Below the pieces are notes generated by a model, which was not told the DNA's origin, did no database searches, and saw only the letters and a list, made by a program, of their open reading frames with translations. This document shows, piece by piece, positions 50,877 to 59,817 of a stretch of DNA of 64,000 nt. The stretch spans positions 1 to 64,000 of the forward strand of contig NZ_WFIX01000177.1 in assembly GCF_009745985.1 (NCBI RefSeq). The letters run 5' to 3'. This DNA comes from Microbacterium karelineae. Its GTDB lineage: Bacteria > Actinomycetota > Actinomycetes > Actinomycetales > Microbacteriaceae. The position numbers and the translations under genes are program-made. The first letter of the stretch is position 1. Each line of letters begins with the position of its first letter.

Positions 50877-51425
50877 TCAGCTGGCCGCGCGGAAGATCTC
50901 CCGCGCGGTCGGCGCGTCGGCCGGGACGTGCACGCGCTCGATCGCGTCGCCCGCGGCGAGCGCGCCCTTGCGGATCACGCGGAAGTAGGTGCCGAGGCGT
51001 CGCTCGTCGGCGAAGCGCTTGACCCAGCCGTCGCGCTCGAGCCCCATGCGGCGTGCGAACGTCATGCAGGGGCTGCGCGGCATCGTCGCCTCGAGCTCGA
51101 CGTCGCCGATGCGCCACCTCTCTCCGATGCGCGCGCCCGAGACGTCGATGCCCTCCGTGCGGAGGTTCTCGCCGAACAGGGTGCCGAAGGGGATCTCGCG
51201 GCCGAGCTCGGCCGCCCACCACTCGGCGTCCTCCTGCGCGTAGACGTAGACGGCCTTGTCCTCGCCGCCATGGTTCTTCCGATCCGCCTGCACATCGCCG
51301 TACACGCCGAGCGGGCCGACGCGCACGCGACCCGACACCGGGCGCTTGTCGATCGCGGTCGTCCCGACGGATCCGGGATCCGCTATGAGCTGATGCACCA
51401 CGCAGACGGCGAGAACGGAAGGCAT
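50877..51425 (-). CDS. MOSC domain protein (YiiM-like)
   Basis: The 182-residue protein is a MOSC domain: DRKNHGGEDKAVYVYAQED near residue 48, FGENLRTEGIDV near 82, and the conserved cysteine in MPRSPCMTFARRMG near 118. MOSC proteins bind a molybdenum-sulfide centre or reduce N-hydroxylated compounds together with a reductase. The substrate is unknown. It begins 6 bp after the next minus-strand gene ends. Confidence 0.9.
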   Translation of the reverse strand: MPSVLAVCVVHQLIADPGSVGTTAIDKRPVSGRVRVGPLGVYGDVQADRKNHGGEDKAVYVYAQEDAEWWAAELGREIPFGTLFGENLRTEGIDVSGARIGERWRIGDVELEATMPRSPCMTFARRMGLERDGWVKRFADERRLGTYFRVIRKGALAAGDAIERVHVPADAPTAREIFRAAS

Positions 51426-51431
51426 ACGTCT

Positions 51432-52724
51432 TCAGTACCAGATGGACAGGTGCGGCGCCGTGGCGACACGGAGCGCGTCGGACAGGGCCGCGATCTTCGC
51501 GGCATCGCCCGTGACCCGGCCCGCCGCGGCGAGCGTCCCGAGCGAGACGGATCCGAGGTAGGCCGCCGACAGGGCTCCGACGTCGAGCGTCACCTCGGCG
51601 CGCTCGCCGTCGCCGAGCGATTCGACGCGGACGCCCTCGGCGCCGAGCTTCGCGACGGTCCAGGCTCCGGCGGCGATCCCGAGCGGATCCGTCACCCGCA
51701 GGCGCACGCCGAACGCACCCGCGAGCGAGCGAGCGGACAGCGCGGCCGGCACGTCGAGGATGCGCAGCCAGCCGTGGTCGTGCACCGCCTGGGTGATGGC
51801 GCGGCGATCGCGCACCAGCCACGGCAGCGGGTCGTCGATCGGCTGCAGGCTCGCCTGGACGGTCGAGACGAGGTCGTAGGTGATCGCGAAGCGCCAGAGG
51901 GCCGCGCGTGCGTCGGGGGTCGCGGCGATGAGCTGCTCGACGCGCAGCGTGTGATGGGAGAAGTCCGTGCCCTCCTCGACGCGGAAGGCGAGGGATCCGA
52001 CGAGCTCGCCGTCGGCGTCGATCGCCCGCACGCCGCGCACGTGGCCCGGCTTCTCGGCGCCCGGAACGAGCGCCGCGGACTGCCGCCAGCGGCGCGGCCA
52101 TGCCTCGATGTCGCCGAGTCGCTGTCCGCGCGTGCGCTCGTGCAGCGTGCCGAGGTCATCGGCGAGCTGCTCGCGGTCGACGAACCGGATCCGCGCGGCG
52201 GGTTCATGCGGCCCCCAGCCGGCGCGCTTCGCGTCGATCGTCACGCCTGCGACGGGGATGGCGGATGCGAAGCCGTAGCGGCCGTAGATCGTCGCCTCGC
52301 TGACGGTGAGCCCGGCCATCGCGAGTCCGGCGTCCGCGGCGGCGCGCAGCTCGCCTTCGAGCATCCCCCGCGCGATCCCCCGGCGGCGGTGCGTCGCCGC
52401 GACCGTCACGCCGCTGATGGCCCACATCGGGATCTCGCCGCCCGGGACCGTGAGGGGCGTCACCCACGAGCACTCGGTCGCGACGGGGAGCGGCTGCAGT
52501 GCGTCGCGGTCGTAGACGGCGATGACTCGGCGCTCCGATTGCAACGCCAGCTCGTCGTCCACCTCCTCCTCGGACGGTTCACCGCCGAGGAATCCGCGGT
52601 GCTCGGCGCGCAGCTGATCGGCGAGCTCGTCGCCGGAGATCACCCGATAGTCGAGGCCCTCCTCCCCGAGGCGGTCGCGGGAGATCGGGTCGGCGGGCAC
52701 GGTGCGTGCGTCGAGAATGCTCAC
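51432..52724 (-). CDS. Eis-like GNAT family N-acetyltransferase
   Basis: The 430-residue protein has the three-part Eis architecture: an N-terminal GNAT domain with the acetyl-CoA loop VAATHRRRGIARGML near residue 112, a second GNAT-like domain, and a C-terminal sterol-carrier-like domain. The free C-terminus LSIWY matches the family, whose terminal carboxylate acts as general base. Eis enzymes acetylate lysines or aminoglycosides at several positions; the substrate here is unknown. GTG start 6 nt after a -10 box. Confidence 0.9.
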   Translation of the reverse strand: MSILDARTVPADPISRDRLGEEGLDYRVISGDELADQLRAEHRGFLGGEPSEEEVDDELALQSERRVIAVYDRDALQPLPVATECSWVTPLTVPGGEIPMWAISGVTVAATHRRRGIARGMLEGELRAAADAGLAMAGLTVSEATIYGRYGFASAIPVAGVTIDAKRAGWGPHEPAARIRFVDREQLADDLGTLHERTRGQRLGDIEAWPRRWRQSAALVPGAEKPGHVRGVRAIDADGELVGSLAFRVEEGTDFSHHTLRVEQLIAATPDARAALWRFAITYDLVSTVQASLQPIDDPLPWLVRDRRAITQAVHDHGWLRILDVPAALSARSLAGAFGVRLRVTDPLGIAAGAWTVAKLGAEGVRVESLGDGERAEVTLDVGALSAAYLGSVSLGTLAAAGRVTGDAAKIAALSDALRVATAPHLSIWY

Positions 52725-52730
52725 CCGCCC

Positions 52731-52736
52731 AGCCTA
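52731..52736 (-). promoter_or_regulatory. Putative -10 box (TAGGCT) of the Eis-like gene
   Basis: TAGGCT on the minus strand ends 6 nt before the GTG at 52724 (leaderless spacing). Confidence 0.5.
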
Positions 52737-52751
52737 TGCAGAGTACGTCGC

Positions 52752-53006
52752 CTAATGAGGCTCAGACTGCACGTCGCGGAGTTTCGCGATGACCTGCAGG
52801 CGGAGATCGACCGGGGCCGACTCCTCGCTGCAGGCGCGGTGCACCGCGGTCGTCAGCGTGCGCGCGACGGTCGCCTCGTCCTGGCACTCGGGGCAGTTCG
52901 CGATGTGCTCCCGGATCTCGGTATGCGCCGTCTGACAGCAGTCGATCTCGCCCCTCACGAAGGCCTCGAGGTCGGCGCGCGTCTTCTCACAGCCGCAGTC
53001 GCTCAC
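52752..53006 (-). CDS. rsrA: Zinc-containing redox anti-sigma factor RsrA-like
   Basis: The 84-residue protein carries the zinc anti-sigma motif HIANCPEC (HX3CX2C) near residue 33 and additional cysteines at CGCE, CC and later. In RsrA/RshA, disulfide stress oxidises these cysteines and releases the partner sigma factor. The GTG overlaps the sigma-factor stop (GTGA), so both are made together. Confidence 0.9.
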   Translation of the reverse strand: MSDCGCEKTRADLEAFVRGEIDCCQTAHTEIREHIANCPECQDEATVARTLTTAVHRACSEESAPVDLRLQVIAKLRDVQSEPH

Positions 53007-53608
53007 TTGTCCACTCCTGTTCTCGCCGCGGCGATCCCTCGTTCCGCGGCGTATCCCCGCAGGCTCTCGCGCAGCAGCCGCCGGCCGCGGTGCAGACGGC
53101 TCATGACGGTGCCGATGGGGGTCTTCATGATGTCGGCGATCTCCTGATAGGCGAAGCCCTCGACGTCGGCGAGGTACACGGCCATCCGGAAATCCTCGGG
53201 CAGCTCCTGCAGGGCGTCCTTCACGGCCGACGCCGGCATGTGATCGATCGCCTCGGCCTCGGCGGAGCGGTGGCTCGACGCGGTGGTCGACTCCGCGCCG
53301 CCGAGCTGCCAGTCCTCCAGGTCGTCGATGGCGCTCTGGTAGGGCTCGCGCTGGCGCTTGCGATACCCGTTGATGTACGTGTTCGTGAGGATCCGGTACA
53401 GCCACGCCTTGAGGTTCGTGCCCTGGCGGAACGTGTGCCACGCGGAGAACGCCTTGACGAACGTGTCCTGCACGAGGTCGGAGGCGTCCTGCGGGTTGCG
53501 CGCCATGCGCATGGCCGCGCCGTACAGCTGATCCATGAACGGAAGGGCCTGCTCCTCAAACTGCGCCCGAGGGTCAGAAGGCGGGGAGATCTCGTCGGCG
53601 TCGTCCAT
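53003..53608 (-). CDS. sigR: ECF sigma factor, SigR/SigH type
   Basis: The 201-residue sigma factor has region 2 ([30 protein letters not shown] ... [15 protein letters not shown]) and region 4 ([41 protein letters not shown]), closely resembling SigR of Streptomyces and SigH of mycobacteria, which activate thioredoxin and mycothiol genes under thiol oxidation. The ATG at 53608 is chosen over one 72 bp upstream because a -10 box lies in between. Confidence 0.93.
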   Translation of the reverse strand: MDDADEISPPSDPRAQFEEQALPFMDQLYGAAMRMARNPQDASDLVQDTFVKAFSAWHTFRQGTNLKAWLYRILTNTYINGYRKRQREPYQSAIDDLEDWQLGGAESTTASSHRSAEAEAIDHMPASAVKDALQELPEDFRMAVYLADVEGFAYQEIADIMKTPIGTVMSRLHRGRRLLRESLRGYAAERGIAAARTGVDK

Positions 53609-53616
53609 CACCGACC

Positions 53617-53622
53617 AGCCTA
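53617..53622 (-). promoter_or_regulatory. Putative -10 box (TAGGCT) of sigR
   Basis: TAGGCT on the minus strand ends 8 nt before the ATG at 53608. A SigR-type autoregulated promoter was sought but not found with confidence. Confidence 0.4.
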
Positions 53623-53705
53623 CGCGGGCGGGGGCGTACTGCACGTGCGGGGCGTCCGCAACACACGCCGTGGAAATCATCCGTCACCTCGTCTCGATCC
53701 TTCAC

Positions 53706-53711
53706 TAGGGT
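53706..53711 (+). promoter_or_regulatory. Putative -10 box (TAGGGT) of aroA
   Basis: TAGGGT ends 8 nt before the ATG at 53720 and leaves no room for a normal ribosome site, so a leaderless mRNA is likely. Confidence 0.4.
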
Positions 53712-53719
53712 GGAACGCG

Positions 53720-55060
53720 ATGACCACGCGAGGGTATTCCCCCACGTCCACCGCCCCGACCGACGCGCCCCGGGGTCCGTTCGACGCGCCGACGGCGAAG
53801 ACGCCGCTCAGCGCGACCGTGACGGTGCCCGGGAGCAAGTCCCTGACCAACCGCGAGCTGATCCTCGCCGCCCTGGCCGATGGGCCTGGGCGCATCGAGG
53901 CGCCGCTGCACTCGGCCGACTCGCACCGCATGGGCGACGCGCTGCGCGCGCTCGGCGTGCAGATCGAGCGTGTGCCGGGCGCAAGCCCGTTCGGCGACGA
54001 CGTCGAGATCACGCCGTCGCGCGAACTCCGCGGCGGCTGCGAGATCGACAGCGGCCAGGCCGGCACCGTCATGCGATTCGTCGCGCCGCTGCTCGGCCTC
54101 GCAGACGGCGATGTGCGCATGACCGCCGACGAGAACGCGCTCCACCGGCCGATGGGCACGATGATCAAGGCCCTGCGCGACCTCGGCGTCGACATCGACG
54201 ACGGCGGGCACTGGAGCCTGCCGTTCACGGTGCACGGGCACGGCCACATCCGCGGCGGCGAGCTCGAGATCGACGCGTCCGGGTCCAGCCAGTTCGTGTC
54301 GGGCCTGCTGCTCGCGGCGCCCCGCTTCGACGTCGGCCTGCACCTCAAGCACACCGGCCCGCGCCTGCCGAGCATGCCGCACATCGAGATGACGCTCGAG
54401 TCGCTCGCGCACCGCGGGGTGCACGTCGAGCGTCCCTCGCCCCATGAGTGGATCGTGCCGGCGACGCTCCCGCGCGGCAAGACCATCTCGATCGAACCGG
54501 ATCTGTCGAATGCGGCGCCGTTCCTCGCCGGCGCCATGGTGGCGGGCGGCTCCGTGACGATCCCGTCGTGGCCCGCGCACTCGACGCAGCCCGGCGGCCA
54601 CCTCACCGAGATCCTCTCGCTCCTCGGCGGCCGCGTGACGCGCCGCGGCGGCGCCGTCACGGTGACGGCGGGCAAGACGATCCACGGCGTCGACCTCGAC
54701 CTCTCGGCCGTCAGCGAGCTCACCCCGACCCTCGTCGGCCTCGCGGCGTTCGCCGACTCGCCGTCCGCCTTCACGGGCATCGGCCACATCCGCCAGCACG
54801 AGACGGATCGTATCGCGGCGCTCGTGGAGAACCTGCGCGCCGTCGGCTGCGGCGCGGAGGAGCTGCCCGACGGGATCCGCGTGATCCCGTCCGCCGAGAT
54901 GCACGGCGGCACGTGGAAGGCGTTCCACGACCACCGCATCGCCACGACGGGCGCGCTCGTCGGCCTGCGCGTGCCCGGCGTCGTCATCGACGAGATCGGC
55001 ACGACCGGCAAGACGATGCCGCAGTTCGCCTGGCTCTGGCAGCACATGCTCGACGCGTGA
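53720..55060 (+). CDS. aroA: 3-phosphoshikimate 1-carboxyvinyltransferase (EPSP synthase)
   Basis: The 446-residue enzyme makes EPSP from shikimate 3-phosphate and PEP in aromatic amino-acid synthesis. VTVPGSKSLTNRELILAAL near residue 35, SGQAGTVMRFVAPLLGL near 115, and the C-terminal IRQHETDRIAALVENLRAVG and FHDHRIATTGALVGLRVPG segments are all in place. The first 27 residues are a Thr/Pro-rich extension. Placement next to sigR-rsrA and rsgA is a conserved actinobacterial arrangement. Confidence 0.95.
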   Translation: MTTRGYSPTSTAPTDAPRGPFDAPTAKTPLSATVTVPGSKSLTNRELILAALADGPGRIEAPLHSADSHRMGDALRALGVQIERVPGASPFGDDVEITPSRELRGGCEIDSGQAGTVMRFVAPLLGLADGDVRMTADENALHRPMGTMIKALRDLGVDIDDGGHWSLPFTVHGHGHIRGGELEIDASGSSQFVSGLLLAAPRFDVGLHLKHTGPRLPSMPHIEMTLESLAHRGVHVERPSPHEWIVPATLPRGKTISIEPDLSNAAPFLAGAMVAGGSVTIPSWPAHSTQPGGHLTEILSLLGGRVTRRGGAVTVTAGKTIHGVDLDLSAVSELTPTLVGLAAFADSPSAFTGIGHIRQHETDRIAALVENLRAVGCGAEELPDGIRVIPSAEMHGGTWKAFHDHRIATTGALVGLRVPGVVIDEIGTTGKTMPQFAWLWQHMLDA

Positions 55061-55076
55061 GCGGGCGGATCCTCGT

Positions 55077-56135
55077 GTGAGCTGGTGGAACGACGTCGAT
55101 GACGACGATGACGACGACCTCTTCGACGAGGCCGATGTGCGCGTGCGGCCGAACCCGAAGGCGAACAGGCCGCGCACGAAGCGCCGTCCCGCGCACGACG
55201 ACGCCGTCACGGGCCGCGTGCTCGGCGTCGATCGCGGCCGATACCGGGTCCTGATCGACGAGGACGCGCCGGGCGAGCACGAGATCACCGCCGTGCGGGC
55301 GCGCGAGCTGCGCAAGACGGCGATCGTCACCGGCGACAGGGCGCGCATCGTCGGCGACACGACGGGCGGCGAGGGCACCCTCGCCCGCATGGTCGGGATC
55401 GAGGAGCGCACGAGCCTGCTCCGCCGCTCGGCCGACGACACGGACCAGGTCGAGCGCGTCATCGTCGCGAACGCCGACCAGATGCTCGTCGTCGTCGCCG
55501 CCGCGGATCCGCCGCCGCGCCCGCGCCTCGTCGACCGCTACCTCGTCGCCGCACTCGACGCGGGGATCCGCCCGCTCATGGTCGTGACGAAGACCGACCT
55601 CGCAGATCCGGCCGATTTCCTCGCGCACTTCGACGGCCTCGACGCCCTGCGGGTGTTCCTCTCAGCGCAGGACGCGCCGCCCCTCGCCGAGATCGATGCC
55701 GCGCTCGCAGGGCACTCGACCGTGTTCGTCGGGCACTCGGGCGTCGGCAAGTCGACGCTCGTCAACGCGCTCGTGCCCGACGCCGATCGCGCGACGGGGC
55801 ACGTGAACGAGGTCACGGGCCGCGGACGCCACACCTCGTCGTCGACGATCTCGCTGCGCTACCGCGGCGAGGCGGGCTCCGGCTGGGTCATCGACACCCC
55901 CGGCGTGCGCTCGTTCGGCCTCGGGCACGTCGACCCCGCGAACATCCTCACGGCCTTCCCCGACCTCGACGATGCGGCCGCCGACTGCCCGCGCGGCTGC
56001 ACTCACCTCGCGGACGCGCCCGACTGCGCCCTCGACGACGCCGCGCGGGACGAGCGGATCTCCCCCGCGCGCCTCGCGTCCCTCCGCGGACTCCTCGACA
56101 CCTTCGCGGGGCGAGAGGATTCATTCGGTCGGTGA
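55077..56135 (+). CDS. rsgA: Ribosome small-subunit GTPase RsgA
   Basis: The 352-residue protein is a circularly permuted GTPase that matures the 30S subunit. After an acidic N-terminus (NDVDDDDDDDLFDEAD) and an OB-fold it shows the G4 motif TKTD near residue 170, G1 GHSGVGKST near 218 and G3 DTPG near 272, then the zinc-binding CPRGCTHLADAPDC near 302. The order G4-G1-G3 is diagnostic. GTG start 16 bp after aroA; probably cotranscribed. Confidence 0.95.
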   Translation: MSWWNDVDDDDDDDLFDEADVRVRPNPKANRPRTKRRPAHDDAVTGRVLGVDRGRYRVLIDEDAPGEHEITAVRARELRKTAIVTGDRARIVGDTTGGEGTLARMVGIEERTSLLRRSADDTDQVERVIVANADQMLVVVAAADPPPRPRLVDRYLVAALDAGIRPLMVVTKTDLADPADFLAHFDGLDALRVFLSAQDAPPLAEIDAALAGHSTVFVGHSGVGKSTLVNALVPDADRATGHVNEVTGRGRHTSSSTISLRYRGEAGSGWVIDTPGVRSFGLGHVDPANILTAFPDLDDAAADCPRGCTHLADAPDCALDDAARDERISPARLASLRGLLDTFAGREDSFGR

Positions 56136-56178
56136 CGGATCCGGCTTCGCCGTCCGCAGGATCTTCCCGCGCCCTTCC

Positions 56179-57771
56179 CTACGCCTCGCTCGTGACGGCG
56201 ATGAGCACCTCGGGCCAGCGGCGGTCGAGGATCCGTCCGCCCCAGACGACGCCCGCGCAGGCCGCGGCGGCGCCGATCACGAGGCCGCAGGCGAGGCTCG
56301 CCCAGCCCGCCCAGGGCATCCAGATGCCCGCGATGCCGAAGCCGAGGGCGGGCGCGCCGACGATGAGCGTCGACGGCGCCATGATGGCGAGGGCGGCGAA
56401 CGACTGCACGCCACCCGAGGAGCCGCGGCCGAGCGGGTTCGCCTCCGGTGCGGGGGCGCGCCCCGGGAGCCACGGTCCGACGACGGCGCCCGCGCCGAGC
56501 GCGACGAGCACGAGGCCGATCGAGGCGCCGAGGCTGGCCGGCAGCAGCGACCAGTCCCCCACCGCGAGGCACGCGAGGACGCAGAGGATCGCCGTCGCGG
56601 GCACGGCGATGATCGCCGTGGCCAGCACGCGGCCGGCACGGTCGTCGACGCCGCGCACGCCCGCCGCCAGGTGCAGTGTGATGGCGTCGTGGTCGTAGGC
56701 GATGTCCATCTGCACGATGGTCGCGACCATGACGGCGACGGTCGCGGGGAGCAGGATCGTGGCCGGCGCGAGACCCGCGGACTCTCCCCGCATCATCGAC
56801 ATGAGCTGGGGGATGCTCAGCAGCACGGGCAGCAGGAGCATCGTGACGACGTTGATGATGTGCCGCGGATCCCGACGCCGATACCGCAGCACGCGCGCGG
56901 CGATCGCGCCCGCGGGCGTCGACGGGAGCATCCGGTCGAGGATCGCACCGCCGCGGATCTGACCGCCGCCCCGATGCGCGATCGGCGCGACGAGGCGCGC
57001 GGCGAGCATCGCGCGGGCGGCGAGCCAGAGCGCGGCGAGCGTCGCCCCGGCGATCGCGAGCCGGATCATGGCGGCGCCCCACGAGCCGGACGCGAGCGCC
57101 GCCGGCACCCCGTACGCGGCCCCGATCGGCGTCCAGGCCAGGGCGTCCGCGACCGCCGCCGCACCGGCGCCGACACCGCGGAAGACGATGGCCGTGTTCA
57201 GAAGGGAGCTGATGATCAGGCCCGAGCAGGTCACCAGGATCGCGCCCGCGATGACGAAGAGGTCGCGCGTGCGCCGGCCCGCCAGCCACCGGGCCGCGAG
57301 CCCTCCGACGACGCGTGATCCGAGGATGCACGTGGCGAGCGCGACCGGGATCAGGATCGCACCGGCGAGGAGCGCGAGCGGATCGACCGACCATCCGACG
57401 AGCGTGACGAGCAGCGCGACCGTCGTGGCGATCCCGCCGATCCCCGCCGCGCCCGCGGCCACGAGGCCCGGCAGCAGGCGGCCCGCGCGCACGGGGAGCA
57501 GGGCGAAGCGCTCGGGCGCCATGAGGTCGTCCGCCCCGACGACGAGCGCGCCGATCCACCAGCCGGCCGTGAGCACGGATCCCGCGATCACCACCGAGGT
57601 GACGGCGTCTGCGGGCGCGAACATCCGCAGAGCGACGAGGCCCGATGCCAGAGCGGCGAGGAGGCCCAGCGCGGTCATGATGCCGATGACGAGCGAGACG
57701 ATCATCCACGGGTTCCGTGACAGCTGGTGGCCCAGCTGCCGCATCCGCAGCTTTACGAGGAGCGCAGCCAT
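56179..57771 (-). CDS. ABC-2 type exporter permease
   Basis: The 530-residue protein has about twelve hydrophobic helices, starts MAALLVKLRMRQLGHQLSRNPW and shows repeated long helices rich in Ala/Leu/Val, as in actinobacterial ABC-2 permeases paired with a single ATPase. The ATG lies inside the last 19 bases of the ATPase gene, so the two are [15 protein letters not shown] linked. The exported substrate is unknown. Confidence 0.88.
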   Translation of the reverse strand: MAALLVKLRMRQLGHQLSRNPWMIVSLVIGIMTALGLLAALASGLVALRMFAPADAVTSVVIAGSVLTAGWWIGALVVGADDLMAPERFALLPVRAGRLLPGLVAAGAAGIGGIATTVALLVTLVGWSVDPLALLAGAILIPVALATCILGSRVVGGLAARWLAGRRTRDLFVIAGAILVTCSGLIISSLLNTAIVFRGVGAGAAAVADALAWTPIGAAYGVPAALASGSWGAAMIRLAIAGATLAALWLAARAMLAARLVAPIAHRGGGQIRGGAILDRMLPSTPAGAIAARVLRYRRRDPRHIINVVTMLLLPVLLSIPQLMSMMRGESAGLAPATILLPATVAVMVATIVQMDIAYDHDAITLHLAAGVRGVDDRAGRVLATAIIAVPATAILCVLACLAVGDWSLLPASLGASIGLVLVALGAGAVVGPWLPGRAPAPEANPLGRGSSGGVQSFAALAIMAPSTLIVGAPALGFGIAGIWMPWAGWASLACGLVIGAAAACAGVVWGGRILDRRWPEVLIAVTSEA

Positions 57772-58550
57772 GCCAGAGTCTCCTCCCCGAGCTCGTGACG
57801 TCCGACGAGGTCGAGGAAGCGGTCCTGCAGCGACGAGCCGGACCGCACCTCGTCGAGGCTGCCGTGGGCGAGGATCCGACCGGCGGCGACCACGGCGACG
57901 CGATCGCAGAGCGACTCGACGAGCTCCATGACGTGGCTCGACATCACGACGGTGCCGCCGCCCGCGACGAAGGCGCGCAGGATCTGGCGGATCGTCTCGC
58001 CCGAGACGGGGTCGACGGCCTCGAGCGGCTCGTCCAGCACGAGCAGGCGCGGGGCGTGGATCAGGGCGCAGGCGAGGCCGATCTTCTTCCGCATGCCGGC
58101 CGAGTAGTCGACGACGAGCGTGCGGTCCGCGCCCGACAGGCCGAGCGCCTCGAGGAGCTCGCCCGCCCGCTCGGTGACGTCGGCGTCGGCCATGCCGTGC
58201 AGAAGGCCCGTGTAGCGCAGCAGTTCGGATCCCGTGAGGCGATCGAACATCCGCACACCGTCGGGCAGGACGCCCATGCGCCCCTTCGCGGCGGCGGGAT
58301 CGGCCCACACATCGTGCCCGAGCACGGTCGCGGTGCCGGCGTCGGGGCGCAGCACGCCTGTCGCCATCGACAGCGTCGTCGTCTTCCCCGCGCCGTTCGG
58401 CCCCAGCAGCCCGAGCATCGCGCCCGCGGGCACGTCGAGCGACAGGTCGTCGACGGCGACGAACTGCCCGAACCGCTTGCGCAGGCCCCGGAGCGAGAGG
58501 ACGAGTGGGGCGCCGTCGGCGCCGACGCGAGGATCCGGCGAATCGATCAT
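57753..58550 (-). CDS. ABC exporter ATPase
   Basis: The 265-residue ATPase has Walker A GPNGAGKTTTL near residue 50, Q-loop VLPDGVRMFDRLTG, signature-like YSAGMRKK, Walker B LLVLDEPLEAVDP and switch histidine MSSHV. The YSAGMRKKIGLACAL form is typical of the drug/antibiotic and lantibiotic exporter ATPases. It works with the permease it overlaps. A -10 box lies 6 nt before the ATG. Confidence 0.9.
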   Translation of the reverse strand: MIDSPDPRVGADGAPLVLSLRGLRKRFGQFVAVDDLSLDVPAGAMLGLLGPNGAGKTTTLSMATGVLRPDAGTATVLGHDVWADPAAAKGRMGVLPDGVRMFDRLTGSELLRYTGLLHGMADADVTERAGELLEALGLSGADRTLVVDYSAGMRKKIGLACALIHAPRLLVLDEPLEAVDPVSGETIRQILRAFVAGGGTVVMSSHVMELVESLCDRVAVVAAGRILAHGSLDEVRSGSSLQDRFLDLVGRHELGEETLAWLRSS

Positions 58551-58556
58551 CCCTCC

Positions 58557-58562
58557 ACGCTA
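58557..58562 (-). promoter_or_regulatory. Putative -10 box (TAGCGT) of the ABC exporter operon
   Basis: TAGCGT on the minus strand ends 6 nt before the ATG at 58550 (leaderless spacing). Confidence 0.5.
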
Positions 58563-58634
58563 CGGGCGGGGCGCACCGGCGGCATCCACCCTGAGGTGGA
58601 GTTCTGCGGTGAGCCCCCTGCGCGCGCCCGCCGA

Positions 58635-58640
58635 TACCCT
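58635..58640 (+). promoter_or_regulatory. Putative -10 box (TACCCT) of bcp
   Basis: TACCCT ends 6 nt before the ATG at 58647. The intervening GGAGGG looks like a ribosome site but touches the start codon, too close for normal use, so leaderless initiation is favoured. Confidence 0.45.
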
Positions 58641-58646
58641 GGAGGG

Positions 58647-59120
58647 ATGACAGAAACGCGCCTCGAAGCCGGATCCCCCGCCCCCGATTTCACCCTCCTC
58701 GATCAGGACGGCGCGGCCGTCTCGCTCGCCGACCTCCGTGGGAGGAAGCTCGTCATCTTCTTCTACCCCGAGGCCATGACGCCGGGCTGCACGACCGAGG
58801 CGTGCGACTTCCGCGACTCGCTCGCGTCGCTCCAGGGCGCCGGCTACGAGGTGATCGGGATCTCGCGCGACGAGCCCGCGAAGCTGAAGCGGTTCGCCGA
58901 GCGGGACGCGCTCACCTATCCCCTGCTGAGCGATCCCGACACCGCCGTGCACCGCGCCTACGGTGTGTGGGGCGAGAAGATGAACTACGGGAAGGTGATC
59001 GAGGGCGTCATCCGCTCGACCTTCGTCGTCGACGAGCGCGGCGACATCGCCCTCGCGAAGTACAACGTGAAGGCGACGGGCCACGTCGCCCGCATCCGCA
59101 AGGACCTCGGGCTGGACTGA
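58647..59120 (+). CDS. bcp: Thioredoxin-dependent peroxiredoxin Bcp
   Basis: The 157-residue AhpC/TSA-fold peroxidase has the family signature FYPEAMTPGCTTEACDFRD near residues 38-56, with the peroxidatic cysteine in PGCT and a second cysteine five residues later, as in the atypical two-cysteine Bcp class. ISRDEPAKLKRFAE and LLSDPD follow as usual. It reduces hydrogen and alkyl peroxides in the cytoplasm. Divergent from the ABC exporter operon. Confidence 0.94.
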   Translation: MTETRLEAGSPAPDFTLLDQDGAAVSLADLRGRKLVIFFYPEAMTPGCTTEACDFRDSLASLQGAGYEVIGISRDEPAKLKRFAERDALTYPLLSDPDTAVHRAYGVWGEKMNYGKVIEGVIRSTFVVDERGDIALAKYNVKATGHVARIRKDLGLD

Positions 59121-59130
59121 GCCGGGGGCC

Positions 59131-59159
59131 TTGCGCCCGGGGTGAACGCGTGTTTACAT
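59131..59159 (+). promoter_or_regulatory. Promoter of the TetR operon (TTGCGC-17-TTACAT)
   Basis: TTGCGC at 59131 and TTACAT at 59154 are 17 bp apart, and the -10 box ends 7 nt before the ATG at 59167, giving a leaderless mRNA. The promoter overlaps the left operator arm. Confidence 0.5.
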
Positions 59160-59182
59160 GTCAGGCATGAACACGCGTTCAC
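59142..59182. promoter_or_regulatory. TetR-type operator, two inverted arms over the promoter and start codon
   Basis: GTGAACGCGTGTT (59142-59154) and its perfect reverse complement AACACGCGTTCAC (59170-59182) flank a 15-nt spacer. Each arm with its flank is itself a near-palindrome of the form GTGAACGCGTGTTTAC. The right arm lies inside codons 2-6 of the regulator. Autoregulation by the TetR protein is inferred. Confidence 0.75.
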
Positions 59183-59817
59183 CTCTCTCTGACGATCCGA
59201 CGGCGGATCCGGATCCGATCGTCCTCGCCGCCGTGCATCGCTTCGCGCGGGAGGGCTTCTCCGCGCCCCTGCGGCAGGTGGCCGCCGACGCGGGCGTGAG
59301 CGCCGCGCTCATCATGAAGCGCTTCGCCTCGAAGGACGGGCTGCGCGCCGCGTGCGACGACTACGTGCTCGCCTGGATCCGGCGGGTGAAGGCCGAGAAC
59401 ATGCAGGCGGCGGCGAACGGGCAGCTGCTCGCCTCGCTCGCCACGACCGACGAATACGCCCCCCTGCTCGTCTACGTCATGCACTCGGTCATGGAGGGCG
59501 GCCAGCTCGGCCGCGACTTCGTCGAGCACATGATCGCCGACGCCGAGGTGTACACGGCCGAGGCCGTCGCCCGCGGCGTCGTGCGCCCGAGCCGCGACGA
59601 GAAGGCGCGCGTGCGCTTCCTCGTCATGAGCGGCCTCGGCACATTCCTCCTCTCCCTCCTGCTGCGCCCCGTCGACGACACGAGCGATCTCGCCGCGGTC
59701 AGTCGGCGCCTGCAGGAGGACACGACGCTCCCCATGCTCGAGCTGTACACGGAGGGCATGCTCACGAGCCGCACGGTGCTCGACGAGTACCTGGCGCACA
59801 GGGAGGACGAGTCATGA
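59167..59817 (+). CDS. TetR family transcriptional regulator
   Basis: The 216-residue protein has a TetR DNA-binding domain at residues 15-60 ([47 protein letters not shown]), then an all-helical ligand domain. The start at 59167 fits the leaderless promoter; an ATG nine bases upstream is in frame too. It is followed at a 4-bp overlap by the ATPase and permease of an ABC exporter, which it most likely represses until a drug-like inducer binds. Confidence 0.92.
   Translation: MNTRSPLSDDPTADPDPIVLAAVHRFAREGFSAPLRQVAADAGVSAALIMKRFASKDGLRAACDDYVLAWIRRVKAENMQAAANGQLLASLATTDEYAPLLVYVMHSVMEGGQLGRDFVEHMIADAEVYTAEAVARGVVRPSRDEKARVRFLVMSGLGTFLLSLLLRPVDDTSDLAAVSRRLQEDTTLPMLELYTEGMLTSRTVLDEYLAHREDES

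Noticed and set aside
49716-53147. 1143-codon + strand open frame over CNNM, MOSC, Eis and rsrA genes
   Set aside because: It overlaps five well-supported genes on both strands and has low-complexity composition; an antisense/off-frame shadow.
53625-53700. SigR-type autoregulated promoter (GGGAAT ... GTT) upstream of sigR
   Set aside because: GGATGA and GTT-like elements are present but with wrong spacing; not convincing without start-site data.
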